64,000 nt of DNA. Source: Bradyrhizobium sp. CCGB01 (GTDB lineage Bacteria; Pseudomonadota; Alphaproteobacteria; Rhizobiales; Xanthobacteraceae). The notes under the pieces are model-generated. The model was not told where the DNA came from and did not search any database. It saw only the letters and a list, made by a program, of their open reading frames with translations. Shown here piece after piece: positions 10,001-19,426 of this stretch (within the stretch, counting starts at the first letter, position 1; every line of letters begins with the position of its first letter). A program made the position numbers and the translations under genes. The DNA lies in assembly GCF_024199795.1 (NCBI RefSeq), contig NZ_JANADK010000001.1:372001-436000 (forward strand), in the 5' to 3' direction.

Positions 10001-12232
10001 CTATACCGCCAGATGCCGTGACGCCGCGAGCCCGGCCAGTGCCTCGTCCAGCTTCTCGCGATCGAGCGGCTTGATCAGAAATCCGTTCATGCCGGCCTCG
10101 AAACAGGCATAGCGATCCTCCACCAGCGTGTTGGCGGTGAGCGCCAGGATCGGCGTGTGGTGGCCGCCGGTGGCGGCCTCATGGGCGCGGATGCGTTTGG
10201 TCGCCTCGATACCGTCGAGCTGCGGCATCTGGATGTCCATCAGCACGAGGTCGTAGGGCGTGCCGGCCGATGATGCCGCAAGCCAGGATTCCAGCGCGGC
10301 CGCACCCTGGACGGCGATAACGACGCGGTGGCCGAGCTTGGTCAGCAGCGAGCGCATCAGCAGCGCGTTGATCTCGTTATCCTCCGCAACGAGGATCGAC
10401 AGGCCTTTCACCGGTCCTGCGCTGGCGGAGTCAGCCGGCGGCTCCGGCGCGAGCTCGGGCGAGGCGACCTCCGGCGTCTGCGCGAGGCGTGCAGCGAGCG
10501 AGGCCGCGCGCAGCGGCTTCACCAGGAAGCCGGTAAAGGCCGGCGAAAGCTTCTCATGGCGCGAGCTCGACGTCAGCAGCACGAGCCGCTGCAGCGCGTG
10601 CGTGCGGGCCACCTCGCCGAGATGATCGGCAATGGCAGGACCGATCGCACGATCGATCAGCACGGCATGCCAAGAACGTTCCGGCAGCAGCGCTTCGGCG
10701 ACGGCCGCATCCGCGACCATGCAGGTCTGGCCGCCCCAGCGCTCCAGGCGCCGCGCGATCAGCGAGGCCTCGATACCGTCGGCGATCAGGAGGATCGACT
10801 TGCCGGTGAGATCGGGGCTTGGGAACGCCGTCTGTCCCGCGCCGGTTTGCGATGGCGCAAGCGGGATCGCGACCTCGAAGGTCGAGCCCTTGCCCGGCTC
10901 GCTCTCCAGGGTGATGCGGCCGCCCATGCGCTTGACGATGCGTTCGCTGATCGGAAGGCCGAGCCCGGTGCCGCCATAGGTGCGAGCGATGCGTTCGTCG
11001 GCCTGCTCGAACTCGCGGAAGATGCGTGTCCGCGCTTCGGCTGCGATGCCGATGCCGGTGTCGCGGACGAGGAAGCTGATCTCGTTCGGCCAGATGCCGG
11101 GTTCGACGATCAGCGCGACGCCGCCGCTCGCGGTGAACTTGATGGCGTTGCCGGCGAGGTTGAGCAGCACCTGGCGCAGCCGCGCGGCATCGCCGACCAC
11201 CTCGAGCGGCAGGCGCTCGTCGACATAGGCGGCGATCTCGAGCTTCTTTGCCTGCGCGCGCGGCGCGAGCAGCTCGGTGATCTCCTCGATCAGGGTCGAG
11301 AGCGCGAAGGGGCGCTGCTCGAGATCGAGCTTGCCGGCTTCGATCTTGGAATAGTCGAGCAGCTCCTCGATCAGCGCCATCAGCGCCTCGCCGGAGGTTT
11401 TCACCGCCCTGGCATAGGTCGTCTGCTCCGGCGTCAGCGTGGTGTCGAGCAGGAGGCCGCCCATGCCGATGATGCCGTTGAGCGGGGTGCGGATCTCGTG
11501 CGAGGCCATCGCCAGGAAGCGCGACTTGGCACGGTTGGCGGCATCGGCCTGGTCGCGCGCGTCCGACAGCGCGCGCTCGGTCTCGGTGCGGTCGGTGACG
11601 TCGCGTCCGACGCTCTGCAATTCGGCGGGCTGGCCGGCGTCGAGGCGGACATAGCCTTCGCGCCAGGCGATCCAGCGCGCGCCGAGCGGGGTTGCGATCT
11701 TCTGGTCGTGGACGCGCGTGCCGCTGCTTTCGCGGGCGCCGTCGCCCTGTTCCAGCACGTCGAAATCGAAGCGCGTGCCGACCAACGCGCCGCGCGCCTG
11801 TCCTGCGAGCGCGCAATAGGCGTCGTTGGCGAAGCTGATGCGGCCCTGATGGTCGCGCAGCACGATCAGATCGCCCTGCTGTTCGAACAGGCTGCGGGCG
11901 CGTTCTTCCGCTTCCTTCAGCTCCCAATTGCGGTCGATCAGCGCCTCGTTGTGGGCAGCCAGCGTGCGCATCCGCTTGTTGACGAAGCGCAGCCGCATGC
12001 TGAGCGTGGCGAGGCCGAGGCAGGCGAGCGCGAACAGGAAGCTCGCGCCGATTGCGAATGCGTTGGGATCGTAGCCGGAATTCTCGGACCGGCTGCCCGA
12101 GACGAAACCATAGGCGGCGCCGAACGTCGCCGAGAAGATCATGAAGGAGCGGATCGCGAAGGCGATGCGGGGATGCTGTCGCCTGAAGCGGCGCATGCGC
12201 ACCTTGATCCGGAACGTCCGACCCATCGCCAC
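10001..12232 (-). CDS. Membrane-bound hybrid sensor histidine kinase with two receiver domains
   Basis: The 743-residue protein has two N-terminal transmembrane segments (about 25-45 and 57-78), a short coiled coil, a PAS domain (about 112-215), and a HisKA dimerisation domain with phospho-accepting His245 in SHEIRTPLNG. An HATPase domain follows with the N box NLAGNAIKF, G1 DTGIGIA and G2 GTGLGLPIS. A first, degenerate receiver (about 478-585; Asp527 remains but the acidic cluster is weak) precedes a standard receiver (about 611-740) with Asp666 in LVLMDIQMP and the conserved lysine in FLIKPLD. No cognate response regulator is adjacent, so it is an orphan kinase, perhaps acting through a phosphotransfer protein elsewhere. 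The signal is unknown. Confidence 0.93.
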   Translation of the reverse strand: MAMGRTFRIKVRMRRFRRQHPRIAFAIRSFMIFSATFGAAYGFVSGSRSENSGYDPNAFAIGASFLFALACLGLATLSMRLRFVNKRMRTLAAHNEALIDRNWELKEAEERARSLFEQQGDLIVLRDHQGRISFANDAYCALAGQARGALVGTRFDFDVLEQGDGARESSGTRVHDQKIATPLGARWIAWREGYVRLDAGQPAELQSVGRDVTDRTETERALSDARDQADAANRAKSRFLAMASHEIRTPLNGIIGMGGLLLDTTLTPEQTTYARAVKTSGEALMALIEELLDYSKIEAGKLDLEQRPFALSTLIEEITELLAPRAQAKKLEIAAYVDERLPLEVVGDAARLRQVLLNLAGNAIKFTASGGVALIVEPGIWPNEISFLVRDTGIGIAAEARTRIFREFEQADERIARTYGGTGLGLPISERIVKRMGGRITLESEPGKGSTFEVAIPLAPSQTGAGQTAFPSPDLTGKSILLIADGIEASLIARRLERWGGQTCMVADAAVAEALLPERSWHAVLIDRAIGPAIADHLGEVARTHALQRLVLLTSSSRHEKLSPAFTGFLVKPLRAASLAARLAQTPEVASPELAPEPPADSASAGPVKGLSILVAEDNEINALLMRSLLTKLGHRVVIAVQGAAALESWLAASSAGTPYDLVLMDIQMPQLDGIEATKRIRAHEAATGGHHTPILALTANTLVEDRYACFEAGMNGFLIKPLDREKLDEALAGLAASRHLAV

Positions 12233-12351
12233 CGACCCCGACTCTTGTCCGAAACCCCACCGCCGCTGCGTGCGACGATGTCTCGCCGACCTTGCGAACA
12301 GCTTGAGGCTTTGGTTCGGCCTCCAAACAGCGTTAGCGAGTTCTTAATGCG

Positions 12352-12825
12352 TCAGAGCGAGGCGGCCTGGAGCGGGAGCGGGCGGTGGCCGCCATGGGCG
12401 CCGACGATCAGCGCGGCCGCTTCGCGCTGCGAGAACGTCTTCGAGCGCACATAGATGCGATAATCGGCCGGACCGTCGGTGGAAAGATAAATGACCGGGC
12501 CGCCGTCGACCGGCTGCGCGGCAATCGTGATGAGGCGCGTCGCCGGATTGGCCCGGCAGGAGTCGGGCTCGGAGCCGAGACCGTCGTCGACGACCGCGAA
12601 GTCTGCCTCGTCGGCATCGTCGGTGATCCGGACCCGCACCGTGGCCCGCGACGGATCGTCGGTGAAGGCGACATGGACGCCGGCGGTCCAGAACAGGGAT
12701 GTGAGCTCGACCGAGGTGTCGCCCAGCGCGATGCAGGGATGCGAGACCGATCCGATCTCGCCGCGCGCGAACACCGCGGCCGCGAGCAGGGGAACAACCG
12801 AAGCCAGGATCTTGAAACGCAACAT
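12352..12825 (-). CDS. Small exported protein of unknown function
   Basis: The product is 157 residues with a likely Sec signal peptide (MLRFKILASVVPLLAAAVFA, cleavage near residue 20-23). The mature part has two cysteines (in HPCIALG and DSCRAN) that could form a disulfide in the periplasm, and a YLSTDG/YRIYVRS beta-rich centre. No family was recognised. It lies 119 nt upstream of the histidine kinase gene in the same direction and could be part of its unit, perhaps a sensing partner; that is speculative. Confidence 0.7.
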   Translation of the reverse strand: MLRFKILASVVPLLAAAVFARGEIGSVSHPCIALGDTSVELTSLFWTAGVHVAFTDDPSRATVRVRITDDADEADFAVVDDGLGSEPDSCRANPATRLITIAAQPVDGGPVIYLSTDGPADYRIYVRSKTFSQREAAALIVGAHGGHRPLPLQAASL

Positions 12826-12945
12826 GACACGCTACTCGCCACGCCCGAGTGAACTGCTCTTGGGAACTCGCTTACGAGCTCTTGGGCCGTATGGTTTGCA
12901 GAGCGTAAAGGAAACTCGTTACCGCCGGGTTGACGCGCGAAGCGG

Positions 12946-14484
12946 TCACGCCAACTGGCGCACATCCTCCGCGAGTGCGCGGTAGGACAGCGCCTCGGCG
13001 AGATGCAGCCGGCCGATCTTCTCGGCGCCGTCGAGATCGGCGAGCGTGCGCGCTACCCGCAGCACGCGGTGATAGCCGCGCGCCGACAGGCGCATGGTCT
13101 CCGCGGCATCGCGCAGCAATTTCTGGCCCTGCGCATCCGGCCTTGCGATCTCTTCCAACACCGAGGCCGGCGCCTCGGCATTGGTGCGGACATGCGGCAG
13201 GCCCGCATCCGCGTAACGCGCGAGCTGGATGTCGCGCGCCGCCGCCACGCGCGCGGCGACTTCGGCCGAGCCCTCGGCTGGCGGCGGCAGGATCAGGTCG
13301 GCCGCGGTCACCGCGGGCACCTCGATGCGCAAATCGATGCGGTCCATCAGCGGACCGGAGATGCGCGCCTGGTAATCGCCGGTGCAGCGGTCGATGCGGC
13401 CGCGCTTGCAGGCATAGCCCGGCTCGAACGCATTGCCGCAGCGGCAGGGATTCATCGCCGCGACCAGCATGAAGCGCGCAGGATATGTCACGCGATGATT
13501 GGCGCGGGAGACGGAGACCTCGCCGTTCTCCAGCGGCTGGCGCAGCGAATCCAGCACGCGCGGATCGAATTCCGGCAGCTCGTCGAGAAACAGCACACCC
13601 TGATGCGCGAGCGAGATCTCGCCGGGCTTGGCGCGCATGCCGCCGCCGGTGAGCGCGGCCATGCTCGCAGAGTGATGCGGCGAGCGGAACGGCCGTCGCG
13701 CGGTCAGCGCACCGCCCTCGATCTCGCCGGCCACGGAGGCGATCATCGAGACTTCGAGCAGTTCGCCGGGCGACAGCGGCGGCAGGATCGAGGGCAGGCG
13801 CGCCGCCAGCATCGACTTGCCGGCACCGGGCGCACCGATCATCAGCAGATGATGTCCGCCGGCGGCTGCGATCTCCAGCGCGCGCTTGGCGCTTTCCTGG
13901 CCCTTGATGTCGCGCAGATCGAGCGGGGAGGTGACCGTCTCGTGCACTTTCGGCGTGGGCCGCGACAGCACCTGTGTGCCCTTGAAATGGTTGGCGATCT
14001 GGATCAGCGAAGTTGCGGCAATGATCTGGATGTCCGGGCTCGCCCACGCGGCTTCCGAGCCGCAGGCCGCCGGACAGATCAAGCCTTCCTCGCGCACATT
14101 GGCGCCGATCGCGGCGGGCAAGACGCCGGCCACCGGCGCGATCGAGCCGTCGAGACCGAGCTCGCCGAGAACAGTAAAACCGGTCAGCGCATCCGGCGGA
14201 ATCGCGCCGATCGCTGCCATCAGCCCGAGCGCGATCGGCAGGTCGTAGTGGCTGCCCTCCTTCGGGAGGTCGGCGGGCGCGAGATTGACGATGATCCGCC
14301 GCGCCGGCAGCGCCAGCCCCGAGGCGATCAGCGCCGAGCGGACGCGTTCCCGGGCCTCCGACACCGCCTTGTCCGGCAGGCCGACGATGGCAAAGGCCGG
14401 CAGGCCCGGCGCGACCTGCACCTGCACGTCGACCGAGCGGGCCTCGATCCCCTCAAAGGCGACGGTAGAAACCCGCTGAACCAT
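12946..14484 (-). CDS. YifB/ComM-family Mg-chelatase-like AAA+ ATPase
   Basis: AAA+ protein related to ComM, the hexameric helicase that promotes branch migration during natural transformation. Start chosen at the ATG 14484 (MVQRVSTVAFEGIEA), the conserved family N-terminus; the open frame extends to 14550 without conserved residues. The 512-residue product has an N-terminal Lon/S5-like fold domain (about 1-170), a Walker A GAPGAGKSML (about residue 222), a Walker B FLDELPEF, the cysteine-rich NPCRCG element, and a C-terminal Mg-chelatase domain ending YRALAEDVRQLA. It is commonly present in bacteria not known to be competent. Confidence 0.93.
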   Translation of the reverse strand: MVQRVSTVAFEGIEARSVDVQVQVAPGLPAFAIVGLPDKAVSEARERVRSALIASGLALPARRIIVNLAPADLPKEGSHYDLPIALGLMAAIGAIPPDALTGFTVLGELGLDGSIAPVAGVLPAAIGANVREEGLICPAACGSEAAWASPDIQIIAATSLIQIANHFKGTQVLSRPTPKVHETVTSPLDLRDIKGQESAKRALEIAAAGGHHLLMIGAPGAGKSMLAARLPSILPPLSPGELLEVSMIASVAGEIEGGALTARRPFRSPHHSASMAALTGGGMRAKPGEISLAHQGVLFLDELPEFDPRVLDSLRQPLENGEVSVSRANHRVTYPARFMLVAAMNPCRCGNAFEPGYACKRGRIDRCTGDYQARISGPLMDRIDLRIEVPAVTAADLILPPPAEGSAEVAARVAAARDIQLARYADAGLPHVRTNAEAPASVLEEIARPDAQGQKLLRDAAETMRLSARGYHRVLRVARTLADLDGAEKIGRLHLAEALSYRALAEDVRQLA

Positions 14485-14709
14485 GCCCGAACCAGCCTGC
14501 CCTCTTGTGCAATTAGGGGTAGCAGAGCGTGGCCTTTTCTGCAAGAACAATACGGGAACGATTCAAGGGCCCGGAAATCCCTAACCAGTCGTAAACATCA
14601 CGCAGACACTACGCCTCGAATGCGAGCGGCTCTCATCAGCACATCCCAACGAATGTTCGCTACTCCTAGGGTGCGGGATGGGCCGTGGTCTAACGGGTGA
14701 ACAATTCAA

Positions 14710-14955
14710 ATGCTTGCAAATCGCCGGAGAAGCGAACGTCGGGTGTGCAGCCGGCTCGCCAAGATTCACTTTGGCGCGGGATCGCTGCCGCGGGACTGCA
14801 CGATCACGGATATCTCGGATGGCGGCGTGAAAGTCGTGGCGGAGTTTCTGGAAGTGCCGCCGCAATTCACCATCATCTTCGCGCCCGATTATTCCCGCCA
14901 ATGCCGCCTGCGCTGGCGCATCGGCTGCGAATTCGGCGCCGAGTTCACCGACTAA
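14710..14955 (+). CDS. PilZ-domain protein
   Basis: Single-domain PilZ protein of 81 residues, a predicted cyclic-di-GMP receptor. The N-terminal RRRSERR supplies the RxxxR motif and ITDISDGG supplies the (D/N)xSxxG motif needed for ligand binding, so both halves of the site are intact. The sequence MLANRRRSERRV begins at the ATG 14710. It stands alone upstream of tadD. Because c-di-GMP often controls Tad pili and surface attachment, a functional link to the neighbouring cpa/tad genes is plausible but not shown. Confidence 0.85.
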   Translation: MLANRRRSERRVCSRLAKIHFGAGSLPRDCTITDISDGGVKVVAEFLEVPPQFTIIFAPDYSRQCRLRWRIGCEFGAEFTD

Positions 14956-15034
14956 GGTCGTCGCGGCCGCGTCCTTAACGGGACTTTAGCGTTAATCGGT
15001 AAGCATCTCTGATCAATCGCCGAGTGATCAGAGT

Positions 15035-15808
15035 ATGCCCAAGCGTTCGTCCCTTGCCTCTCCCCCGGCGAGATATCTGTTCTCCGCGCTTCTGGTGCTC
15101 GCCCTCGGCGGCTGCCAGACCACGAGTCTGGAGGACGTCACCGGCGCCCTGGGCGGCAAGCCGGAAACTGCCGCCACGGCCGACCCCAAGCCGGACATGG
15201 ACGCCCTTCGCGAGCGCTATCGCGCCAAGCCGAGCGATCCCAACGTTGCCCTCGAATACGGCAAGGCGCTGCGCGAGACCGGCCAGCGCGCCCAGGCCGT
15301 CGCGGTGATGGAGCAGGCCGTGCTCAATCATCCCAGCAACAAGGCGCTGCTTGCCGGCTATGGCCGCGCGCTCGCCGACAGCGGCAATTTCCAGCAGGCC
15401 TTCGATGTGCTCAGCCGCGCGCATACGCCTGAAGATCCGGACTGGCGCATTCTGTCGGCGCAAGGCGCAGCGCTCGACCAGCTCGGCCGCAACGAAGAGG
15501 CGCAGCAATATTATGCGACCGCGCTGAAGATCGTGCCCGAGGAGCCGCAGGTTTTGTCCAATCTCGGCCTGTCCTACATGCTCCAGAACAATCTGCCGCG
15601 GGCCGAGGAAACGCTGCGCCGCGCCAATGCGCGAAATCCCGCCGATGCCCGCGTGCGCGCCAATCTCGCGCTCGTCGTAGGATTGCAAGGCAAGCAGGCC
15701 GAGGCCGAAACCATCGTGAAGGGTGACCTGCCGCCGGATCAGGCCGCGGCGAAGGTCACGGCGCTGCGGCAGTTGCTGGCGAAGAAGCAGCAACGGGCGG
15801 ACAGATAG
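15035..15808 (+). CDS. tadD: TadD-like tetratricopeptide lipoprotein
   Basis: The 257-residue lipoprotein has a signal peptide and lipobox LALGGC (Cys at about residue 28), then about five TPR units (for example ALEYGKALRETG, ALLAGYGRALADSG, AQGAALDQLGRNEEA, VLSNLGLSYML, VRANLALVVG). TadD/RcpG-type proteins are outer-membrane-associated assembly factors of Tad/Flp pili. It is convergent with cpaE with only 15 nt between stops. Assignment rests on the TPR lipoprotein architecture together with the cpa neighbours. Confidence 0.85.
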   Translation: MPKRSSLASPPARYLFSALLVLALGGCQTTSLEDVTGALGGKPETAATADPKPDMDALRERYRAKPSDPNVALEYGKALRETGQRAQAVAVMEQAVLNHPSNKALLAGYGRALADSGNFQQAFDVLSRAHTPEDPDWRILSAQGAALDQLGRNEEAQQYYATALKIVPEEPQVLSNLGLSYMLQNNLPRAEETLRRANARNPADARVRANLALVVGLQGKQAEAETIVKGDLPPDQAAAKVTALRQLLAKKQQRADR

Positions 15809-15823
15809 TCCGCCCTGTATTTT

Positions 15824-17113
15824 CTAGGACGCCTTGCGATGCGGGGCCGACCCGCGGCTTGACCTGCCCTTGAGCTTCCTGAGCAGCGGTCCGAGCAGCG
15901 AGCGCTTCGGCTTCTTCACCTCGCCGCGACCGGCGAGGCGGTTCGCCATGTTCTGGAACAGCAGCGTGGTGCGGTGGCTCTTGGAGACCTCCGCGATCAT
16001 CTGGCCGTTATTGGCCGCGGTCGAGAACAGTTTCGAATCGAACGGGATCACCGCGATCGGCTGGCTCTCCATGGTCTTGGCGAACGCCTTGACCTCGATC
16101 TCCGCCCGCTTGTGCATGCCGACCTGGTTGATGCAGTACAGCGGGGGCCGGTCGTTCGGTCGTGCCGCCTTGAGCACGCTGAGCATGTTCTTGGTGTTGC
16201 GCAAATTGGCCAGATCGGGCTCGGCCACGATCACGATGTCGTCGGCGTTCACGAGCGCGCGGCGCGTCCAGCCCGACCATTGGTGGGGAACGTCGAGCAC
16301 GATGCAGGGCGTGGACATGCGCAGCGTGTCGAAGATCGCGTCGAAAGCTTCGGCGCCGAAATCGTAGACGCGGTCAAGGGTGGCAGGCGCGGCGAGGAGG
16401 CTGAGGCGCTCGGTGCACTTGGCGAGCAGGCGCTCCATCAGCGCCGTGTCAGGCCGGTCTTGCGACAGCACCGCGTTGGCGATGCCCTGTGCCGGATCCT
16501 GGTTGTAGTCGAGGCCCGCGGTGCCGAAGGCAAGGTCGAGATCGATCACGACGGAATCGAGCGCGAGGTCGCGCGCGATGGTCCAGGCCACGTTGTGTGC
16601 GACCGTGGACGCGCCGACGCCGCCCTTGGCGCCGACCACCGCGATGACGCGGCCGGTGATGATGGCTTCCGACGCCGAGAACAGGCTGCAGATCGAGCGC
16701 ACCACGTCGAGGGTCTCGACCGGTCCCATCACGTAGTCGTTGACGCCGCGGCGCACCAGCTCGCGATAGGGCGCGGTGTCGTTGGGGTTGCCGATCACGA
16801 CCACGCGGGTGCCGGGATCGCAGACGCCGGCGAGATCGTCGAGGCCTTCGAGGATATCGCGTGTGCCGTCGGATTCGATCACGATGACGTTCGGCGTCGG
16901 CATCGTCTCATAGACTTCGATCGCCGCGGCAAGGCCGCCGCCCTTGGCGGTGAGATGTGCCTTGGCGAGACGGCGGTCTTCGCCGGCCGCCATCATGGCG
17001 GTGAGCGTCTGCTCGGTCTCGCAAAAGGCCTGCACCGAAATGCGAGGAACCGGTGCAATATGTTCCTCGGGGTGCCGCGGATCGTCCGCTTCTTCGTCGT
17101 GGATGCCTGTCAT
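15824..17113 (-). CDS. cpaE: CpaE/TadZ pilus-assembly ATPase
   Basis: The 429-residue protein has an N-terminal atypical receiver-like domain (about 25-140; VIVIESDG and VVVIGNPND) and a C-terminal ParA/MinD-like ATPase. The deviant Walker A is VVGAKGGVGAST, with alanine where classical MinD proteins have lysine in the GKS; this substitution is common in CpaE. Motif A' DSVVIDLDLAFGT and the LLAAPATLD region follow. CpaE/TadZ proteins localise the Tad pilus machinery to the pole. Its start overlaps the cpaD stop by 4 nt. The expected downstream cpaF/tadBC genes are absent. Confidence 0.93.
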   Translation of the reverse strand: MTGIHDEEADDPRHPEEHIAPVPRISVQAFCETEQTLTAMMAAGEDRRLAKAHLTAKGGGLAAAIEVYETMPTPNVIVIESDGTRDILEGLDDLAGVCDPGTRVVVIGNPNDTAPYRELVRRGVNDYVMGPVETLDVVRSICSLFSASEAIITGRVIAVVGAKGGVGASTVAHNVAWTIARDLALDSVVIDLDLAFGTAGLDYNQDPAQGIANAVLSQDRPDTALMERLLAKCTERLSLLAAPATLDRVYDFGAEAFDAIFDTLRMSTPCIVLDVPHQWSGWTRRALVNADDIVIVAEPDLANLRNTKNMLSVLKAARPNDRPPLYCINQVGMHKRAEIEVKAFAKTMESQPIAVIPFDSKLFSTAANNGQMIAEVSKSHRTTLLFQNMANRLAGRGEVKKPKRSLLGPLLRKLKGRSSRGSAPHRKAS

Positions 17114-17844
17114 CTGCCGGTGTCGCTGAGTTTGGCCTTGTCGGCCTCGGGATAGGGGGTCGCGGTCGTCGAGCCCTTGCGGTAGCGCTCGAAGGCGATG
17201 TCGCGACGTGCGGTATAGACCGGCGTCTCGGCGCGCGGCTGCTCGAGGTCGGCCGGGTTGTCGATCATTGCCGCGAGGTTGCGCTGAGTGGCGCAGCCCA
17301 GGTTGAAGTACGGCCTGTTCTCGTTGTAGCCGGGGTCGAGGATCGACGGGCCGACGTCTTCCGGCCAGAGCCCGCAGGGGCCGGCGACCGCGGCGATCCT
17401 GGAATAGCTCAGGCGGATGGTCGGCAGCAGGCCGGGATCCTCGGGGCGATACGGATGCTGGACGATGGCGCGCGACGGCACGCCGCCGGATGCGAGCACC
17501 GAACGGATTTCACGATAGGTCGCCGCCGCGGCGCGCGAATTCGCACTGTCGACCGGCACGTCGACGATGACGGAACCGGTGCCTTCGCTCACCCAGTCCC
17601 GGGCGATGCCCGCGACGTCCGCGTGCTGCGCGGCGGAGAGGCCGCCTCTGGCCTTGCCGACGAAGATCACGATCGACTTCTTGGCTTCCTGCACCGCGAT
17701 CGGGTGGCGCTGGCGATAGTCGGTCGGCACCGTCTGGGTGACGATCTCACCGGTGGTGTTGCAGGCGCCGAGCATGACGGAGAGCCCCGTCATCGCGAGC
17801 GCGATCCGCAGGTTGCGACGTCGATCGGCGATCGTCTTCGTCAT
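17110..17844 (-). CDS. cpaD: CpaD pilus-assembly lipoprotein
   Basis: The 244-residue periplasmic lipoprotein has a signal peptide ending in the lipobox VMLGAC (Cys near residue 28). The body shows CpaD family features, including QRHPIAVQEAKKSI, the OmpA-like VPVDSANSRAA region, and a conserved GPCGLWPEDVGP segment with a downstream NLGCATQRNLAAMIDNPADL stretch. CpaD helps to position or stabilise the Tad secretin. It lies 51 nt after cpaC and overlaps cpaE by 4 nt. Confidence 0.93.
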   Translation of the reverse strand: MTKTIADRRRNLRIALAMTGLSVMLGACNTTGEIVTQTVPTDYRQRHPIAVQEAKKSIVIFVGKARGGLSAAQHADVAGIARDWVSEGTGSVIVDVPVDSANSRAAAATYREIRSVLASGGVPSRAIVQHPYRPEDPGLLPTIRLSYSRIAAVAGPCGLWPEDVGPSILDPGYNENRPYFNLGCATQRNLAAMIDNPADLEQPRAETPVYTARRDIAFERYRKGSTTATPYPEADKAKLSDTGR

Positions 17845-17895
17845 CGCTTTGTCCCCTCTTGCCCCGTTTCTTGCCCGGTCCCCAAACCGTTCGTC

Positions 17896-19413
17896 TCAGT
17901 CGATGATGAAGCCGAAATCGGCGCGATTGCCGTCGATCGGATCGACGCGGCGCGCGATGCCATAGAGGCGGTTCATGCGGCCGAGCAGCGCCGTCTGGGC
18001 GTCCGACGCCGGCGCGAAGCCGTCGTCGGGCCGCGACAATTCCTTCTGGGCGACCGCGCGCACCACATAGGGCGTCACGATCACCATCAGCTCGGTCTCG
18101 TTGTTGACGAAGTCCTGGCTGCGGAACAGCGCGCCGATGATCGGCACCTGGTCGACGCCGGGTAGGCCGTTGATCGCCTGCTTGGTCTGCTGCTGGATCA
18201 GGCCGGCCATCGCCATTGAGCCGCCGGAGGGAATCTCCAGCGTGGTTTCGGCGCGGCGGGTCTGGATCGACGGGATGGTGATCGAGCTGGTCGAGGTCGA
18301 GGACACCGCCTGGGTCACGGAGATGGCGTTCTGGTTCGACAGCTCCGAAACCTCGGTCATCACCCGCAGGCTGATGCGGCCTTCGCTGAGCACGACCGGG
18401 GTGAAGTTCAGGGAGATGCCGAACTTCTTGTAGGTGATCTGGGTGGTACAGACGTGGGTGACCGGATCGCAGGAATAGCCTGCGGGGATCGGAAATTCGC
18501 CACCGGCGATGAAGGTCGCCGATTCACCCGAGATCGCCGTCAGGCTCGGTTCGGCCAGGGTCCGCATCACACCGGCGCTTTCCATCGCGCGCATCGTGGC
18601 GTTGACGGTGGCCACGCCCTTGGCGAGGCCGCTGACCCCAAGCCCGTTGCTGCTGACGAGCGGTCCGCCGCTGACCGAGAACGGGTTGGAATTGTTGAAG
18701 TTCACGACCGCGGTGCCGGCATTCAGGCTGGCGCTGAGGTCGACGCCCAGCTGCTTGACGATGTCGCGGCGGACTTCGCCGACGACGACCTTGAGCATCA
18801 CCTGGTCGCGGCCGCGCACGACGATGTTGTTGACGACCTTGTCGGAGCCGCCGACCAGCTTCGCGGCGACGTCGCCGGCCTGCTGGGCCTCGATCGGGCT
18901 CGACACCGAGCCGGTCAGCATCACGCTTTCGCCGACGCCTTCGATCTGCACGCCCGGCAGCGACTGGCGTAGCGCCGTACGCATGCCGTTGAGGTCGCGC
19001 TTCACCGCGATGTCGTAGGAGGCGACCTGCTGGCCGTCGGCGGTGAAGAACACGACATTGGTCTGGCCGACCTGGCCGCCGATGATATAGGCGCGCTGCG
19101 ACGAGCGGATCACAGCATTGGCGATCTTGGGATCGGCCACCAGCACATCCTTGACCTCGCGCGGCAGGTCGATGACGACCGATTTGCCGACGCCGAGCGA
19201 CAGCGAGCGTGTTCGCGCCGGAGCGACGGTCGCAACCGGCGACACGCCGAGATCCGGTGCCTGCATCGGCGCCTGGTCTCCGACCGGCGCGTCCGCGGCG
19301 CTGCTCCAGCCAGGAGCTGCGACCAGCCCCAGCATCAGCATCGCCCCCGTCCAGAACGAGCGTGCGCGCTTCCCCCGAATGCGCATGCCCGTCCGATCAT
19401 CCCCGTAGTTCAT
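17896..19413 (-). CDS. cpaC: Tad pilus secretin CpaC (RcpA family)
   Basis: Outer-membrane secretin of 505 residues through which the Flp/Tad pilus exits. It has a signal-peptide-like N-terminus (FWTGAMLMLGLVAAP), an N-terminal domain with SLGVGKSVVIDLPREVKDVLVADP, a BON-like segment (about 160-230), and a C-terminal secretin domain with the VPIIGALFRS signature followed by ETELMVIVTPYVV. It lies 13 nt after cpaB. All conserved blocks are intact. Confidence 0.95.
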   Translation of the reverse strand: MNYGDDRTGMRIRGKRARSFWTGAMLMLGLVAAPGWSSAADAPVGDQAPMQAPDLGVSPVATVAPARTRSLSLGVGKSVVIDLPREVKDVLVADPKIANAVIRSSQRAYIIGGQVGQTNVVFFTADGQQVASYDIAVKRDLNGMRTALRQSLPGVQIEGVGESVMLTGSVSSPIEAQQAGDVAAKLVGGSDKVVNNIVVRGRDQVMLKVVVGEVRRDIVKQLGVDLSASLNAGTAVVNFNNSNPFSVSGGPLVSSNGLGVSGLAKGVATVNATMRAMESAGVMRTLAEPSLTAISGESATFIAGGEFPIPAGYSCDPVTHVCTTQITYKKFGISLNFTPVVLSEGRISLRVMTEVSELSNQNAISVTQAVSSTSTSSITIPSIQTRRAETTLEIPSGGSMAMAGLIQQQTKQAINGLPGVDQVPIIGALFRSQDFVNNETELMVIVTPYVVRAVAQKELSRPDDGFAPASDAQTALLGRMNRLYGIARRVDPIDGNRADFGFIID

Positions 19414-19426
19414 GGTATCCCCATCA

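Noticed and set aside
13003..14700. Long plus-strand frame over the ComM-like gene
   Set aside because: Shadow of the minus-strand AAA+ gene, whose Walker motifs settle the strand.
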